From Turritopsis dohrnii (lineage: Eukaryota; Cnidaria; Hydrozoa; Anthoathecata; Oceaniidae), in NCBI GenBank assembly GCA_027922465.2, contig BQMF02000169.1, forward strand, positions 186,001-250,000: DNA of 64,000 nt, written 5' to 3'. The notes beneath the pieces are model-generated. The model was not told where the DNA came from. It did no database searches and saw only the letters and a program-made list of their open reading frames with translations. This document shows positions 34,714 through 44,796 of this stretch, piece after piece. Every line of letters begins with the position of its first letter. Positions within the stretch are counted from its first letter, which is position 1. The position numbers and the translations under genes were made by a program.

Positions 34714-36379
34714 GGTTATCGTCTATATCCTTAAAGTTTATCAAACCTGAAATAATGATTTATTTCAACATAAAGTTACTAACCATCACATTTCTTGTAT
34801 TCATGTGGGCATGAGAATTGGAGAAATTGTTTCTCGTAGTTTTCATCAAGTGTGGCACGTCACATATAAAATAAATTTTGCTTGATAATGCAAATCTATT
34901 AAACGTCCAGTATGTCACACCATCACTTGAAACATTGACACCATCTGCGATAAAAACGTCTATTCGGAGATGCCCCATCACTGACAAAAAACCACACTTT
35001 CAAATTTATACTTTCTAGCACTTTAACAGACTCCCAAACACATGGATAGAGTTGGTCGCTGGTGAAGCCTTCACTTGCATAATAAGCAAATGGGTATTCC
35101 AAATGTTTGAAGAGCCCTCTTACCATAAAGGTCAGGACATGGGTAGCAACAGGCTTATGCTCAAAATTCTCCTTAACTCTCACTTGGAATTCCATCAGTT
35201 CATTGTTGAGGTTGCCAAGATCACAAAAACCAACTAACTATCCACTGTGTTTATTGAACACCAAGCCACTTTTGATCTTCATTTCGTCAAATAGAATACC
35301 CACATGACGTTCATGATCACCAAAATCTGTTGTTTCATTAAAGAGAGCCATGATCACATCAGGGTTTATGCCACATTGAGGTTCTGTAAAGTTGATGTAT
35401 TTTTCAAATGAAGTACGATGTAGTAAATGGAGAAAACCTGATTTTATTAAGTGCTCATATGCACCTGGCGATTTTAGGAATATGGGCATACACCACCTTA
35501 TCATAACCGGGTGCTATCTCATGCTCTTACTGTTTGTGTATGCTGCTTGTTGCTTTTGTTGTTTCCAAAGAAGAAACTGTGCAGAATCAGGATCAAAACA
35601 CTCCTCATCGACTTCATTAAGAACATTTGAACATATGTTGTGAATATCACTGTTCACACTGATACCTAAAAGTAAAATATTTTTTAACAAAAAGATATCA
35701 TTTACGACAGCTGGATAGGTTACGAATATTTGCCTCCACATGCATACCTTCATCCTTCACTAACTTTGAAATGAAATCATCCTTGCTTTTATCAACTCTT
35801 CTCAGTGCCTTAACATCTTTGGTAACTTCTTGAAGCTTATGCAACAGACATTCTCTGTTTAAATGAATATTTGGTATATTCTTTGATGATGGCTGATTAT
35901 CGTGCTTTTCTTCTCTCCACTGTAGGGTTGTCAATGTTTTCCTGTAATTGTGGAATTTTTCGCATTGCATTTGATCAGTAAGTATCAACTTTTCGTTCTT
36001 TCCACAAGCTTTCCAGTTTCAATCCTAGCTTTTACATTGCCTTCTTTGTCTTTAAATCTGTCTGACATCCCATTTTCAATTTTTCCTGACATAAATTAAT
36101 AAATCCAACATTACCTAAATATGAGAGAAAACAGAAATCATTAAGTAACTAGTAAGTATCAAGTAACTAGATTAGATAACTAGTAAGAAAAGTAGAAATT
36201 ACTAAAAATTTGGCTACTTGTTTGCATATTGGAAGAGATCTCTCCCCAAAACTATACTAAACCCTGTCCTAATAATTAATAAAGTATCGACAAATATTTT
36301 TTCTGCCTTTTTTGTACCAATAGTGTTTTTAATAAAACTAGGTGGGACAAATATATAGATATAAACAGATAATCATATA

Positions 36380-36800
36380 CCTGGGCATAATTTTCGGCAT
36401 AATTAAATATCAAGTCTGCTGTGTGTTTGACACACACAAGTCTGGTAAATTATCTGTTGGCATCTGGACATCATACAAAAATAACCTCCATTCACCAGTT
36501 TCCATATTCATGAGCACTGACAAAATTAAAACAGGAATGCTATTCTCAAATCCTATATGAGAAAAACATTGGTGCTCCATAGTAGCCCCAGGTATATACA
36601 AAAATCCATGATTTTCAGAATTTCCCTCACAGTCATTTGTGGCTTGTCTGTTATCTTTTTATCTTCAAACAAAACTCCAAATCCTGGGCATTTTATTGTT
36701 GACACTTTTGGTTCACCACCATCAAATCTTGACAATTTGTAATTTCCACTTGATTTCTTACACCGTTCCAGTTTACGTTTGGATACTTCAATAACAAACT
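36380..36800 (-). pseudogene. Unidentified decayed coding region
   Basis: A minus-strand reading opens after an acceptor-like CATCCACAG with FVIEVSKRKLERC, then KCPGFGVLFED and, in other frames, GFENSIPVLILSVLMN. It ends at a GTATAT donor near 36,381. At least two frameshifts are needed. It could be 5' exons of the P-like transposase just downstream or part of the separate element ORF at 37.3-38.7 kb. No family assigned. Confidence 0.35.
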
Positions 36801-36826
36801 GTGGATGAACTGTTAGAAATTAGATA

Positions 36827-37040
36827 ATACTTCGCTTTGTAACGAAATTGTGAAAATCGGTACAGACACTTATTATGATGCTCTGAACAAAATTTTTAAC
36901 AGACCCACCCCAAAAAGTCACGTAATCGATGACGTCAGCAATTTTTTTGAAGGTACTTTTTTTCCTAGAAAATAAGTCTTGTTATATATCGTTAGAAAGA
37001 TATTTTAATACTAAATCCAAAAAGAATTATCTCATGATGT
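36827..37040. repeat. Dispersed repeat, inverted partner at 47,940-48,155
   Basis: GTGAAAATCGGTACAGACAC, CACCCCAAAAAGTCACGT and ATGACGTCAGCAATTTTTT recur in reverse complement at 47.94-48.16 kb. No terminal repeats are visible, so the class is unknown. Confidence 0.75.
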
Positions 37041-37175
37041 AAAAGTTTAAAATGTAGTGTTAAAATGTAGTTAGTCTTAAAATGTAGCTAGTGTTAGTAG
37101 TGTTAAAATGTAGTGTTAAAAGTGTAAAAGTGTAAAATCTTTTGTTTTAATATGTAAAAATGTAAACAAACTAAT
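37041..37175. repeat. Degenerate (TGTAGTGTTAAAA)n repeat
   Basis: Variable copies of AATGTAGTGTTAAA and GTGTAAAA follow each other directly after the dispersed repeat. Confidence 0.7.
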
Positions 37176-37319
37176 GTTAGCCTCAAAATTATGATATATT
37201 TTTTTTTATTTATATTCAAAATTATACAGCAAAAGAACAGTTTCAGATTCAGAAAATAAAAACGGTTTTGGAAAAAGTGAGAACAAGAGTCATTTTAACT
37301 TTGTTTAAGTTTATTGACA

Positions 37320-38650
37320 CTCACCACTACATTCACAAAGTTCAGTACATAGCAAATTTGCTTTCTTGTATTTGCATCTTCCTTAGCAGTGTTTTTTACA
37401 CCCGCATCTGATCATCTCCCGACAAGCTTCAGTTGCTTCTGGTAAAGTCATCCAGCAAGGAACGAGTCCGTCTAAAAAATAGAAACAAGAATATCGGTAT
37501 GTATGTATGTCGTTATTTATTCTGAAAAATTACTTGAAAGAAAATAACCATCATACTTTATGAATGATTTCGTAACTTCTGGAAAAGAGTTCCAAGTCTT
37601 CCATGTATTTCTTTTTCCACGACCTCCAAACATTGAAACTGTCCAGTTTCTTCTTTCAATGGATTTGCATAATCATGGATTGGAAGAAACCTTAAAAAAT
37701 ATTATGTTAGCACGTTTTATAGAGTTCATGTAAAAGTTGCAAATCAGCAAGTCTTGTAAGAAGTGTAAATTTTTGTAAATTTTTGCTGTGTTATATAAGA
37801 CGCTTCCTTCTGCTCTGGCAGATATTTTTGATGCATTGAATATTGTTTCTCCTAATGGTTTTGTAGATGTCAAGATGATGAACTTTCCTTTCTTTTCTTC
37901 AAAAAGGTCTGGGAATTCTGCTAGAACAGCTTCCTTCAGTATCGTTACGTTGACACAATCAATAGTTTCTTTTGATGCACCATGTTTCTTCAGAATGGCC
38001 TAGATTGGTATTCGAATATCTTTCATCATGAATACAGGAGTGCTTTCAGATGAAATAAGGACGTCTTCAATACTTCCTAGCAATTCAGAAAACGCTTCAC
38101 CTGTGAAAAAAGCGATCTTGTTAGTACTTAACTCAATATAGTGTAACTCGAGACTCTTTAACGGGTAGTTACATCCTAACCATTTCAAAATATCTAAAAT
38201 GTACTTAAACTTAAAGGCGGGCGCAAACCGAACAAAATATTAGGCGAACATTTTGAACATTTCGACGAATATCGACGGAACAACATGTTGGCCAACCTTT
38301 TGCTCGGTATGCACCCGTCTTTAGAAAGGAACGTTTCATATCATACCCTCGATGAAGTTCTCCTCTACGTCTTCCTTTCTGATATTGCAACGATGACTGC
38401 GGTACCGGTTTTTTAAAGCCAACAAGCATTTTGTATGGTATTTTCCCTCAGTAGCTATCAAATCTTCTTCAATTAGTTTTGATAAGATTTTTTTCCACAA
38501 ATAAAACGTTCTGATCTTTGGATCTCTTCTATTGACCTTCGTGTAGAACGTTTGACTGGAGGGACAAGTTCGTCAAAAATTGATTCTTCTTCCTCGTTTT
38601 GTTCACTGTGCAAGCTCTTCCTCTTACGTTCTAACTTAAGATTGCTATAC
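37320..38650 (-). pseudogene. Decayed element ORF with Cys-rich C-terminal tail
   Basis: Ordered minus-strand blocks: RSTRRSIEEIQRSERFIC (about 38,540-38,490), FSELLGSIEDVL and LKKHGASKETIDCVN (about 38,100-37,960), GETIFNASKISARAEGSV (about 37,850), FGGRGKRNTWKTW (about 37,620-37,580), then PCWMTLPEATEACREMI followed by CGCKKHC and LLCTELCECSGEC (37,474-37,320). The closing CxC clusters resemble the zinc-binding-like tail of a repetitive protein family common in invertebrate genomes, whose element class I cannot name. In-frame stops interrupt it at about 38,000 and between the Cys clusters. It is cut by a MITE at 38,211-38,323. Confidence 0.55.
38211..38323. mobile_element. 113-bp MITE
   Basis: Inverted ends AAGGCGGGCGCAAACCGA and complement AGACGGGTGCATACCGAG, flanked by TTA on both sides (38,211 and 38,321). 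It is GC-rich relative to its surroundings. Confidence 0.65.
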
Positions 38651-40029
38651 AATGTACTGCAAGACTTGAAAAGATGCTTCTCTATCTAACAACTCCTGAA
38701 AAAAATCTTCTACACTTTGGAATCTTTCACATAAGTTCTTTAAATCTCTTGGCAGGGCCCAATTTCTCAAATTTTTTTAGATTTTCAGTTAAAGCTTGGT
38801 ATGAATTCTTCTCCTTATTAAAACCTGAAATATGTTTGAAAAACTCATATGTTTGCTTCTATGATGGGAATTTTGACATATTTAGTCAAAACCTTTTTTG
38901 AAATCATCTTTCCAACAAAAACTCACATATTTCAAACTCATATAATTATTTGCCTCTATGATGAGTACGAATTCCTTTCTTAATAGCTAAAAATACCTTT
39001 TTTTTTATGAGAGTGATAAGAGCTTCCTTGATTGTCTTTTGACAAATAAAACATACGCTCCAGTTTCTTTCAACTTGAAACTTCATTTTCATTATTCTTC
39101 CAAATTTATATCATGAAAAAGTGCTTTTTAAGCTTCACACAGCGCAAAAAGATTTTTTGAAATATCTCATAACCTTCAAATTTGCCAATCATTTATAGAA
39201 ACTGTGCAAGTTCATTTGAAACGTACTTTAGTTAAACTTTTTTTTCCATCTTAATTAATCTTATTTAATACGAAAAGGCACACAGTGACATACGTGGACA
39301 CATGTTATCAAATGAAAATAAAATGAAAATAAAATGCAGACATTGCATTGGATTTATATAAGAAACTAGCCGCCAAGGCGACGTCGCTTGGCGCCCATGT
39401 CCACCTGCTCTGTATCACTGTATCAATAAACGTCAAATTTCCTTATAAACGGCTCGTACAACTTGTGTTCAGCCAGAAGCAGTTTCGAAGTCACAACCTC
39501 TGACGTGCAGTCAGTGTTATATCAGTGTTACATCAACTATTTTTCAGGTTTTTCATGATGTGTTACTTATTTATTTTTTTAAACCAATCGTTTATCAGTA
39601 TAACAATACACTCAAAACGTAGAGAGAAAAAACTTCAACTTTTTATTAGCTTTTGTTTTAAAAAAGTTACGCGCTCTAACATGGGTGCTATCAAACGTAG
39701 GGGGAAATGGTTTCTCTTCTTAAAAAGTTCACACGGGAGGAGAGAAAAAAGGCACGTGCTAAATGAATAAAGTAAATAAAAAATGTTCGATCAGAAGTGC
39801 ATGACAATTAAAAGAAATTAAATTATTAAAAGAAAAGCAAAAAACATTTTGTTTCATGACACACCATTTTCACCTCTTGGGCAAGGAAAGCTTCGGTTTT
39901 TAAACATTGCTCGAAAAAAAAGGTTCACCCGTCTCAGACAGTCGGGCAAGCGTCAGGATACAACATTGGCAAACCGAACATGCCGCCACGTTATGCCACT
40001 GCTGCTTTTTGTCCAAAATGTTTAATGAG
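38651..40029. other. Intergenic, no gene seen
   Basis: AT-rich, with a short GC-rich block near 39,367-39,400 (GCCGCCAAGGCGACGTCGCT). No supported coding region. Confidence 0.4.
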
Positions 40030-40796
40030 TTAGTTTCTCAACCTCGAACCCAGGGTCTCTTGCCTTTTCGATATACGGATGGCGGCAAAAAAGACCCTGG
40101 CGAACGCTGGTCACGTGACATGAAAATTACAGAAAATCTGTGTAATTTTTATAAGAGGTGGCCCGAAGAAATTTTGTCTCGTGCATTCAGTTTTTTATAT
40201 AGTCACATTACAACCAATATAGAGACCAAATATAATTCGTCGAGTTCACTCGAGGTCATTTCTGCAAAACTTTAAAGTTGTTTACATATTTCCAAGACTT
40301 CAACAGCATTCTGGAAAGCGGTGTTTCAGATTTGATGAAGATTTTATTCCTTATCAAGGTTATTACATTCGAAAACCTTGAATGATAAAAGGGAGATTGC
40401 AAAATTCGTGTCGTGTTGTGTGGATTTTATCTTTGTAACGAACTGTGGTGTTTATTTTAGAGACGCATAGAAACCATGTATAGAAGAGTGAAAAAAAGTA
40501 AAAAAATGAACAGAAAATTAAAACTTGAGTGTATTGAGGTTCAATCTTCCACGAAAGAAAATATAAATAACCAATAAAGGCACACAAAAAGTAAAAACAA
40601 ACTATGAAGATAATACATAAACAACAACAGTGCAGTGGTGAGAGAAGATTCTCATTAAATAATGTTTGGGATGAAGAACTTATTCAAATATTTTTTTAAA
40701 ATAAAAACACATTTTTTTAAGGACATGTTTCGACATTCTTATGTCATCATCAGCTATAAAATATTACAACAAAAAATTCCTACATATATAAAATAA

Positions 40797-42651
40797 TGAT
40801 TACAAAAGGTGTCTTTGACGTTCGAGTTACGAACTCACACTCAGCCTCGCAGTGTCAACAAGCTACCTCTAAAGTATTGAGGAAACATGAACTCGAAAAG
40901 AAAAGGCAGTACAACCACCGCATTATGAACATAGAGCACGGCACATTTACTCCATTGGTTTTTTCTGTTTCCGGAGTAATGGGCAAGGAGTGCTCTAGGT
41001 TTCATAATCATGTGGCGGAAAAGCTTGCAAATAAGACTGGCGAAAGGTTTGAAAGGATAATTTCCACCTTAAGGTGCAAATTGTCCTTTCTTATTCTCAA
41101 GTCAGCCTTGATGTGCATACGTGGCAGTCGAAGTCACTGCTTGAAAAATATTGATGAGTTTGAGGTTGTTTCAAGTGTGTCAGGCTTAGAGTAAGAAATA
41201 GGAATGTATCTAGGTAGGCCCCTGAAAGAGGTCGTGTTTCTTTCTCTGTTAATGGTTTTAGGAAAGAGTGTTTTTTATTTATCTGTTTTTATCAAATTGT
41301 AAATTTATAAATGATTTTATTATTTATTGTAACCTTTTACTTTATATAAAGTACATAAATTGGTTGGTTAGAATGGAAGTCTTTTTTTAATTAGTATAAC
41401 GTTAAATACTTACGTTAGTATAACGTTAGATACTTACGTTAGTATAACGTTAGATACTTACGTTAGTATAACGTTAAATTTCATTAATTTACGTTATACT
41501 AACGTTAGTGTTACGTTATTTTTTACGTTGTGGTAACGTTAGTGGTTGGTTAAAATGGAAGTCTTTTTTTAATTAGTATAACGTTAAATACTTACGTTAG
41601 TAAGGGCTATCATAAGTAAGTCCTTGAGGATGATATGAATTTTGATTCGCACTTGCTACACATTTTCGCCTTTTCAATTAAGAAGTGTATCTCTTGAAAA
41701 AACTCGCTTTTACCGTGCTAACCTAGTATTTCCTCATGGTAATATGTCTATTATATATCTATTATATACTTCGCGCTAGTCTAGCCTTAAAACGAGAAAT
41801 CAGTTTGATTATTTAATCTTGGTTTTGCTGGCAAGATCTGTACTACATGACTTATAGATGATAGCTAGAGTATTAGGGCCTGCTACTTGATTATTTTTAA
41901 TAGAAATCTTTTACTCAAGGTTTCTGATTAATTTTGTTGTATCCCCAGAGTGTTTTGCTTTGTTAACATATGAAAGCACAAAATGTCTGTTCTATGGACA
42001 TTAGTCAGCTGGAAAATAGATATCTGTTCTAGCATAAATTTCTATTGATTTTCATTTATTGCAATTTGCCGTAACCACAAGCATTCGTTTAACACCTTCA
42101 CTTATATTTGTTTCTTTTTCTTCTATTAGGCATGCGTAAATATTGACATAAAAATATACTTTTCTTGTCAATTAAAGGTAAATATCAACTTCTATGACTA
42201 TTCGCTGTTTTCGTCATTTGTCTTACTTTGTTGGGATGGAGACCGGGACTTGTTTATAATGACTTCAGAAGTCATTACAATGTTATAACATTTTGATGTT
42301 GTTAACGAAATTTAACGTTGTCCTGATGTAACTTTCTAACGTTATGCTAACGTAAGTATTTAACGTTATACTAACGTAAGTATTTAACGTTATACTAACG
42401 TAAGTATTTAACGTTATACTAACGTAAGTATCTAACGTTATACTAACGTAAGTATCTAACGTTATACTAATTAAAAAAAGACTTCCATTCTAACCAACCA
42501 CTAACGTTACCACAACGTAAAAAATAACGTAACACTAACGTTAGTATAACGTTGGGTGCCTGCTGGGTCGTGATATCATGTAAAACTGTCTCGAACATCG
42601 CGATATCATGTAAAACTGTCTCATTTTATTAATTTTACAAAAGGTGTTACA
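40797..42651 (+). mobile_element. Retroelement insertion within the Penelope arm
   Basis: TTACAAAAGGTGT, a 13-bp direct repeat, flanks the block at about 40,799-40,811 and 42,639-42,651. At the left is a frame of about 130 codons ending at 41,194 with EKKRQYNHRI, HGTFTPLVFSVSG, LRCKLSFLILKSALMCIRGS. That block is familiar from the C-termini of invertebrate retroelement polyproteins; I cannot assign the exact clade. The 3' part holds the AACGTT element and a 34-bp duplication (GATATCATGTAAAACTGTCT) at 42,570-42,625. Confidence 0.65.
41365..42562. mobile_element. AACGTT-rich foldback element with minisatellite arms
   Basis: The arms are built from a 23-bp minisatellite (TAACGTTATACTAACGTAAG plus TAT) and are inverted: about 41,385-41,605 on the left and 42,335-42,562 on the right. 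The right end closes with GGGTGCCTGCTGGG. The left side lacks that terminus and holds a second partial arm copy. The interior of about 730 bp is AT-rich without a supported ORF. Confidence 0.75.
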
Positions 42652-43057
42652 AAAAAGCTATACATCAAAATCTCCAATTAAAATTAGTGAGTTAGACTAG
42701 AAGTGTGAAAAGTTGACAGAGTTAAAAAGACAATAGAAAGTGTGAAGAGTAAATGTAAAGTATGAATAAAGGAAAGATTAAAGAAAGATAAAAGAAAAGG
42801 AAAAAGAAAGAAAAGAAAATTACACCGACAATGTTTTCCCTATGTATTTTACTTGAGTGTTAAAATTAGGATTTTCCCACCCAATATGAAGTCCCTCCTT
42901 AACTTTAAGTTGCCATTTAGTTTGTGCATTATCGATGATTTTAAAACAATTAGGACTTACTTTATCAAAACAATCTTCCTTTTCCCTGATATGTTTAAAA
43001 ATATGAGAGTTCTTATCTGTTTTTAAATGTTCATTAATCCGTTGTCCAAAATGTCTG

Positions 43058-44454
43058 GTGGTTTCACCTGCTCATTCTATTCCTTTCCGGCCTATTGTTT
43101 CATCTATCGGTACTTATAATTATAACTTAGCTAAACATGTTTGTAATTTGTTAACTCCTTTTATACCTAGAGAACATTGCACTAAAGATACTTTTACTTT
43201 TGTTAAAGAACTAAATAAAGTTAACTTAAAAGACACATACTTGGTATCTTATGATGTTCAAAGTCTTTTCACTAACATACCTTTAAACGAAACTATAACC
43301 ATCGCTGTTGACATAATCATAGATAATCATTCGAATCTAAATGTTACTAAGGAAGATTTAACCAAGCTTTTTCTCTTTGCTACAGCTAAAACTCACTTTC
43401 TTTTTAACGGTAAATTTTATGATCAAATAAATGGGGTTGCTATGGGTTCACCGTTAGCTCCTGTCTTAGCCAACATCTTCATGGGCTACCATGAAAGACA
43501 ATGGCTGGTTGATTATAATAAGAATAAACCTATACTTTATAAACGCTATGTGGATGATATTTTGCTGTTTTTAAAAATCTTGCTGACTCAGAAGATTTCT
43601 TTAACTACATAAATTCTAAACACCCTAACATAAAATTTACTATGGAGAAGGAAAATAATCACACTATCCCGTTCTTGGATATTTTCATAAATAACTCTAA
43701 ACCTTCAACTGTAACCTCTGTATATCGTAAGAAAACATTCACTGGACTCCTAACTAATTATTTCAGTTTCACGTCTTTTACATATAAACGTGGATTAATT
43801 AACTGCTTAATTGACCGGGCTTACAAAATTAACAACACTTGGCTAGGTTTTCATAACGATCTCAATAAAGTTAAAGATATGCTAAGACAAAATCTTTATC
43901 CTGTCAAATTAACTGATAAATTAATAGAACAGTATTTGAATAAAACGTACAAAGCAGACGAACCTAAAGAAACATTAAACGAAGCTCGTTTCTTTAAATT
44001 AACTTACACAGGCAAACATTCTGACATCTTTAAATTAAAAATTAACAACATCGTTAAAAAATACTGTAAAACACAATCCGTAAAAATAATTTTCACATCC
44101 TTTAAAATTGGTAGTCTGTTTTCAACTAAAGACAAAGTTCCTTTAAATCTTAAATCTAATGTTGTCTATAAATTTAACTGTACAAGCTGTAACGCTTGTT
44201 ATATTGGTGAAACCACCAGACATTTTGGACAACGGATTAATGAACATTTAAAAACAGATAAGAACTCTCATATTTTTAAACATATCAGGGAAAAGGAAGA
44301 TTGTTTTGATAAAGTAAGTCCTAATTGTTTTAAAATCATCGATAATGCACAAACTAAATGGCAACTTAAAGTTAAGGAGGGACTTCATATTGGGTGGGAA
44401 AATCCTAATCTTAACACTCAAGTAAAATACATAGGGAAAACATTGTCGGTGTAA
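43058..44454 (+). pseudogene. Penelope-like reverse transcriptase and GIY-YIG endonuclease
   Basis: RT motifs: FRPIVSSIGT, YDVQSLFTNIP (motif A), GVAMGSPLAPVLANIFM (motif B), RYVDDILLF (motif C). A frameshift in a T/A run at about 43,570 moves the rest to another frame. That frame holds the thumb/linker and the nuclease, YKFNCTSCNACYIGETTRH, then GQRINEHL, with the conserved Asn and Glu regions following, and a stop at 44,454. The RT N-terminus is missing. It is less decayed than the copy at 27.7-28.4 kb. Confidence 0.9.
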
Positions 44455-44796
44455 TTTTCTTTTCTTTCTTTTTTCTTTTCTTTTATCTTTCTTTCATCTT
44501 TCTTTAATCTTTCCCTTATTCATACTTTACATTTACTCTTCACACTTTCTATTGTCTTTTTAACTCTGTCATCTTTTCACACTTCTAATCTAACTCACTA
44601 ATTTTAATTAGAGATTTTGATGTATAGCTTTTTTGTAACACCTTTTGTAATCATTATTTTATATGTAGGAACTTTTTGTTGTAATATTTTATAGCTGATG
44701 ATGACATAAAAATGTCGAAACATGTCCTTAAAAAAATGTGTTTTTATTTTAAAAATTATTATACAATTTGTGCTTCTACGTAATTTATTCAAATAT

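Larger units (their letters stand above)
30178..36091 (-). pseudogene. P-element-like (THAP9-type) transposase gene, intron-bearing and decayed
   Basis: Exon blocks on the minus strand follow the P-transposase order. 36,091-35,748: CEKFHNYRKTL and a coiled coil. 35,665-34,784: GILFDEMKIKSGLVF, LKVWFFVSDGASPN, CDVPHLMKTTRNN. 32,029-31,072: ISWQHIASLL, RMNVSLAAQ. 30,942-30,719: VLSNSVYLALEG, NRLFDCLN. About 30,660-30,570: FLRFINEW. 30,470-30,178: LNQDPLEEHFG, RARGGANNNP, stop. Most junctions keep phase at GT-AG sites. It is dead: in-frame TAG at about 35,514 and 35,238, frameshifts near 36,010, 34,950 and 30,625, and a LINE inside one exon. No THAP DNA-binding domain is visible. The 2.75-kb intron at 34,783-32,030 is almost entirely a family A repeat. 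By family the enzyme cuts and pastes its own element. Confidence 0.85.
40680..44796 (+). mobile_element. Penelope-like element with inverted 5' arm
   Basis: The 12-mer TTATTCAAATAT flanks the unit at 40,680-40,691 and 44,785-44,796. The left arm is the reverse complement of the 3' end and appears in two pieces (about 40,693-40,809 and 42,640-43,069) because another insertion splits it. At about 43,069 it switches to sense orientation and runs through reverse transcriptase and GIY-YIG endonuclease. Inverted partial copies joined at the 5' end are a known product of Penelope integration. Truncated at the 5' end and frameshifted. Confidence 0.85.

Noticed and set aside
38211..38429. Minus-strand open frame of 72 codons, Arg-rich
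   Set aside because: Half of it is the 113-bp MITE, so the frame is accidental.
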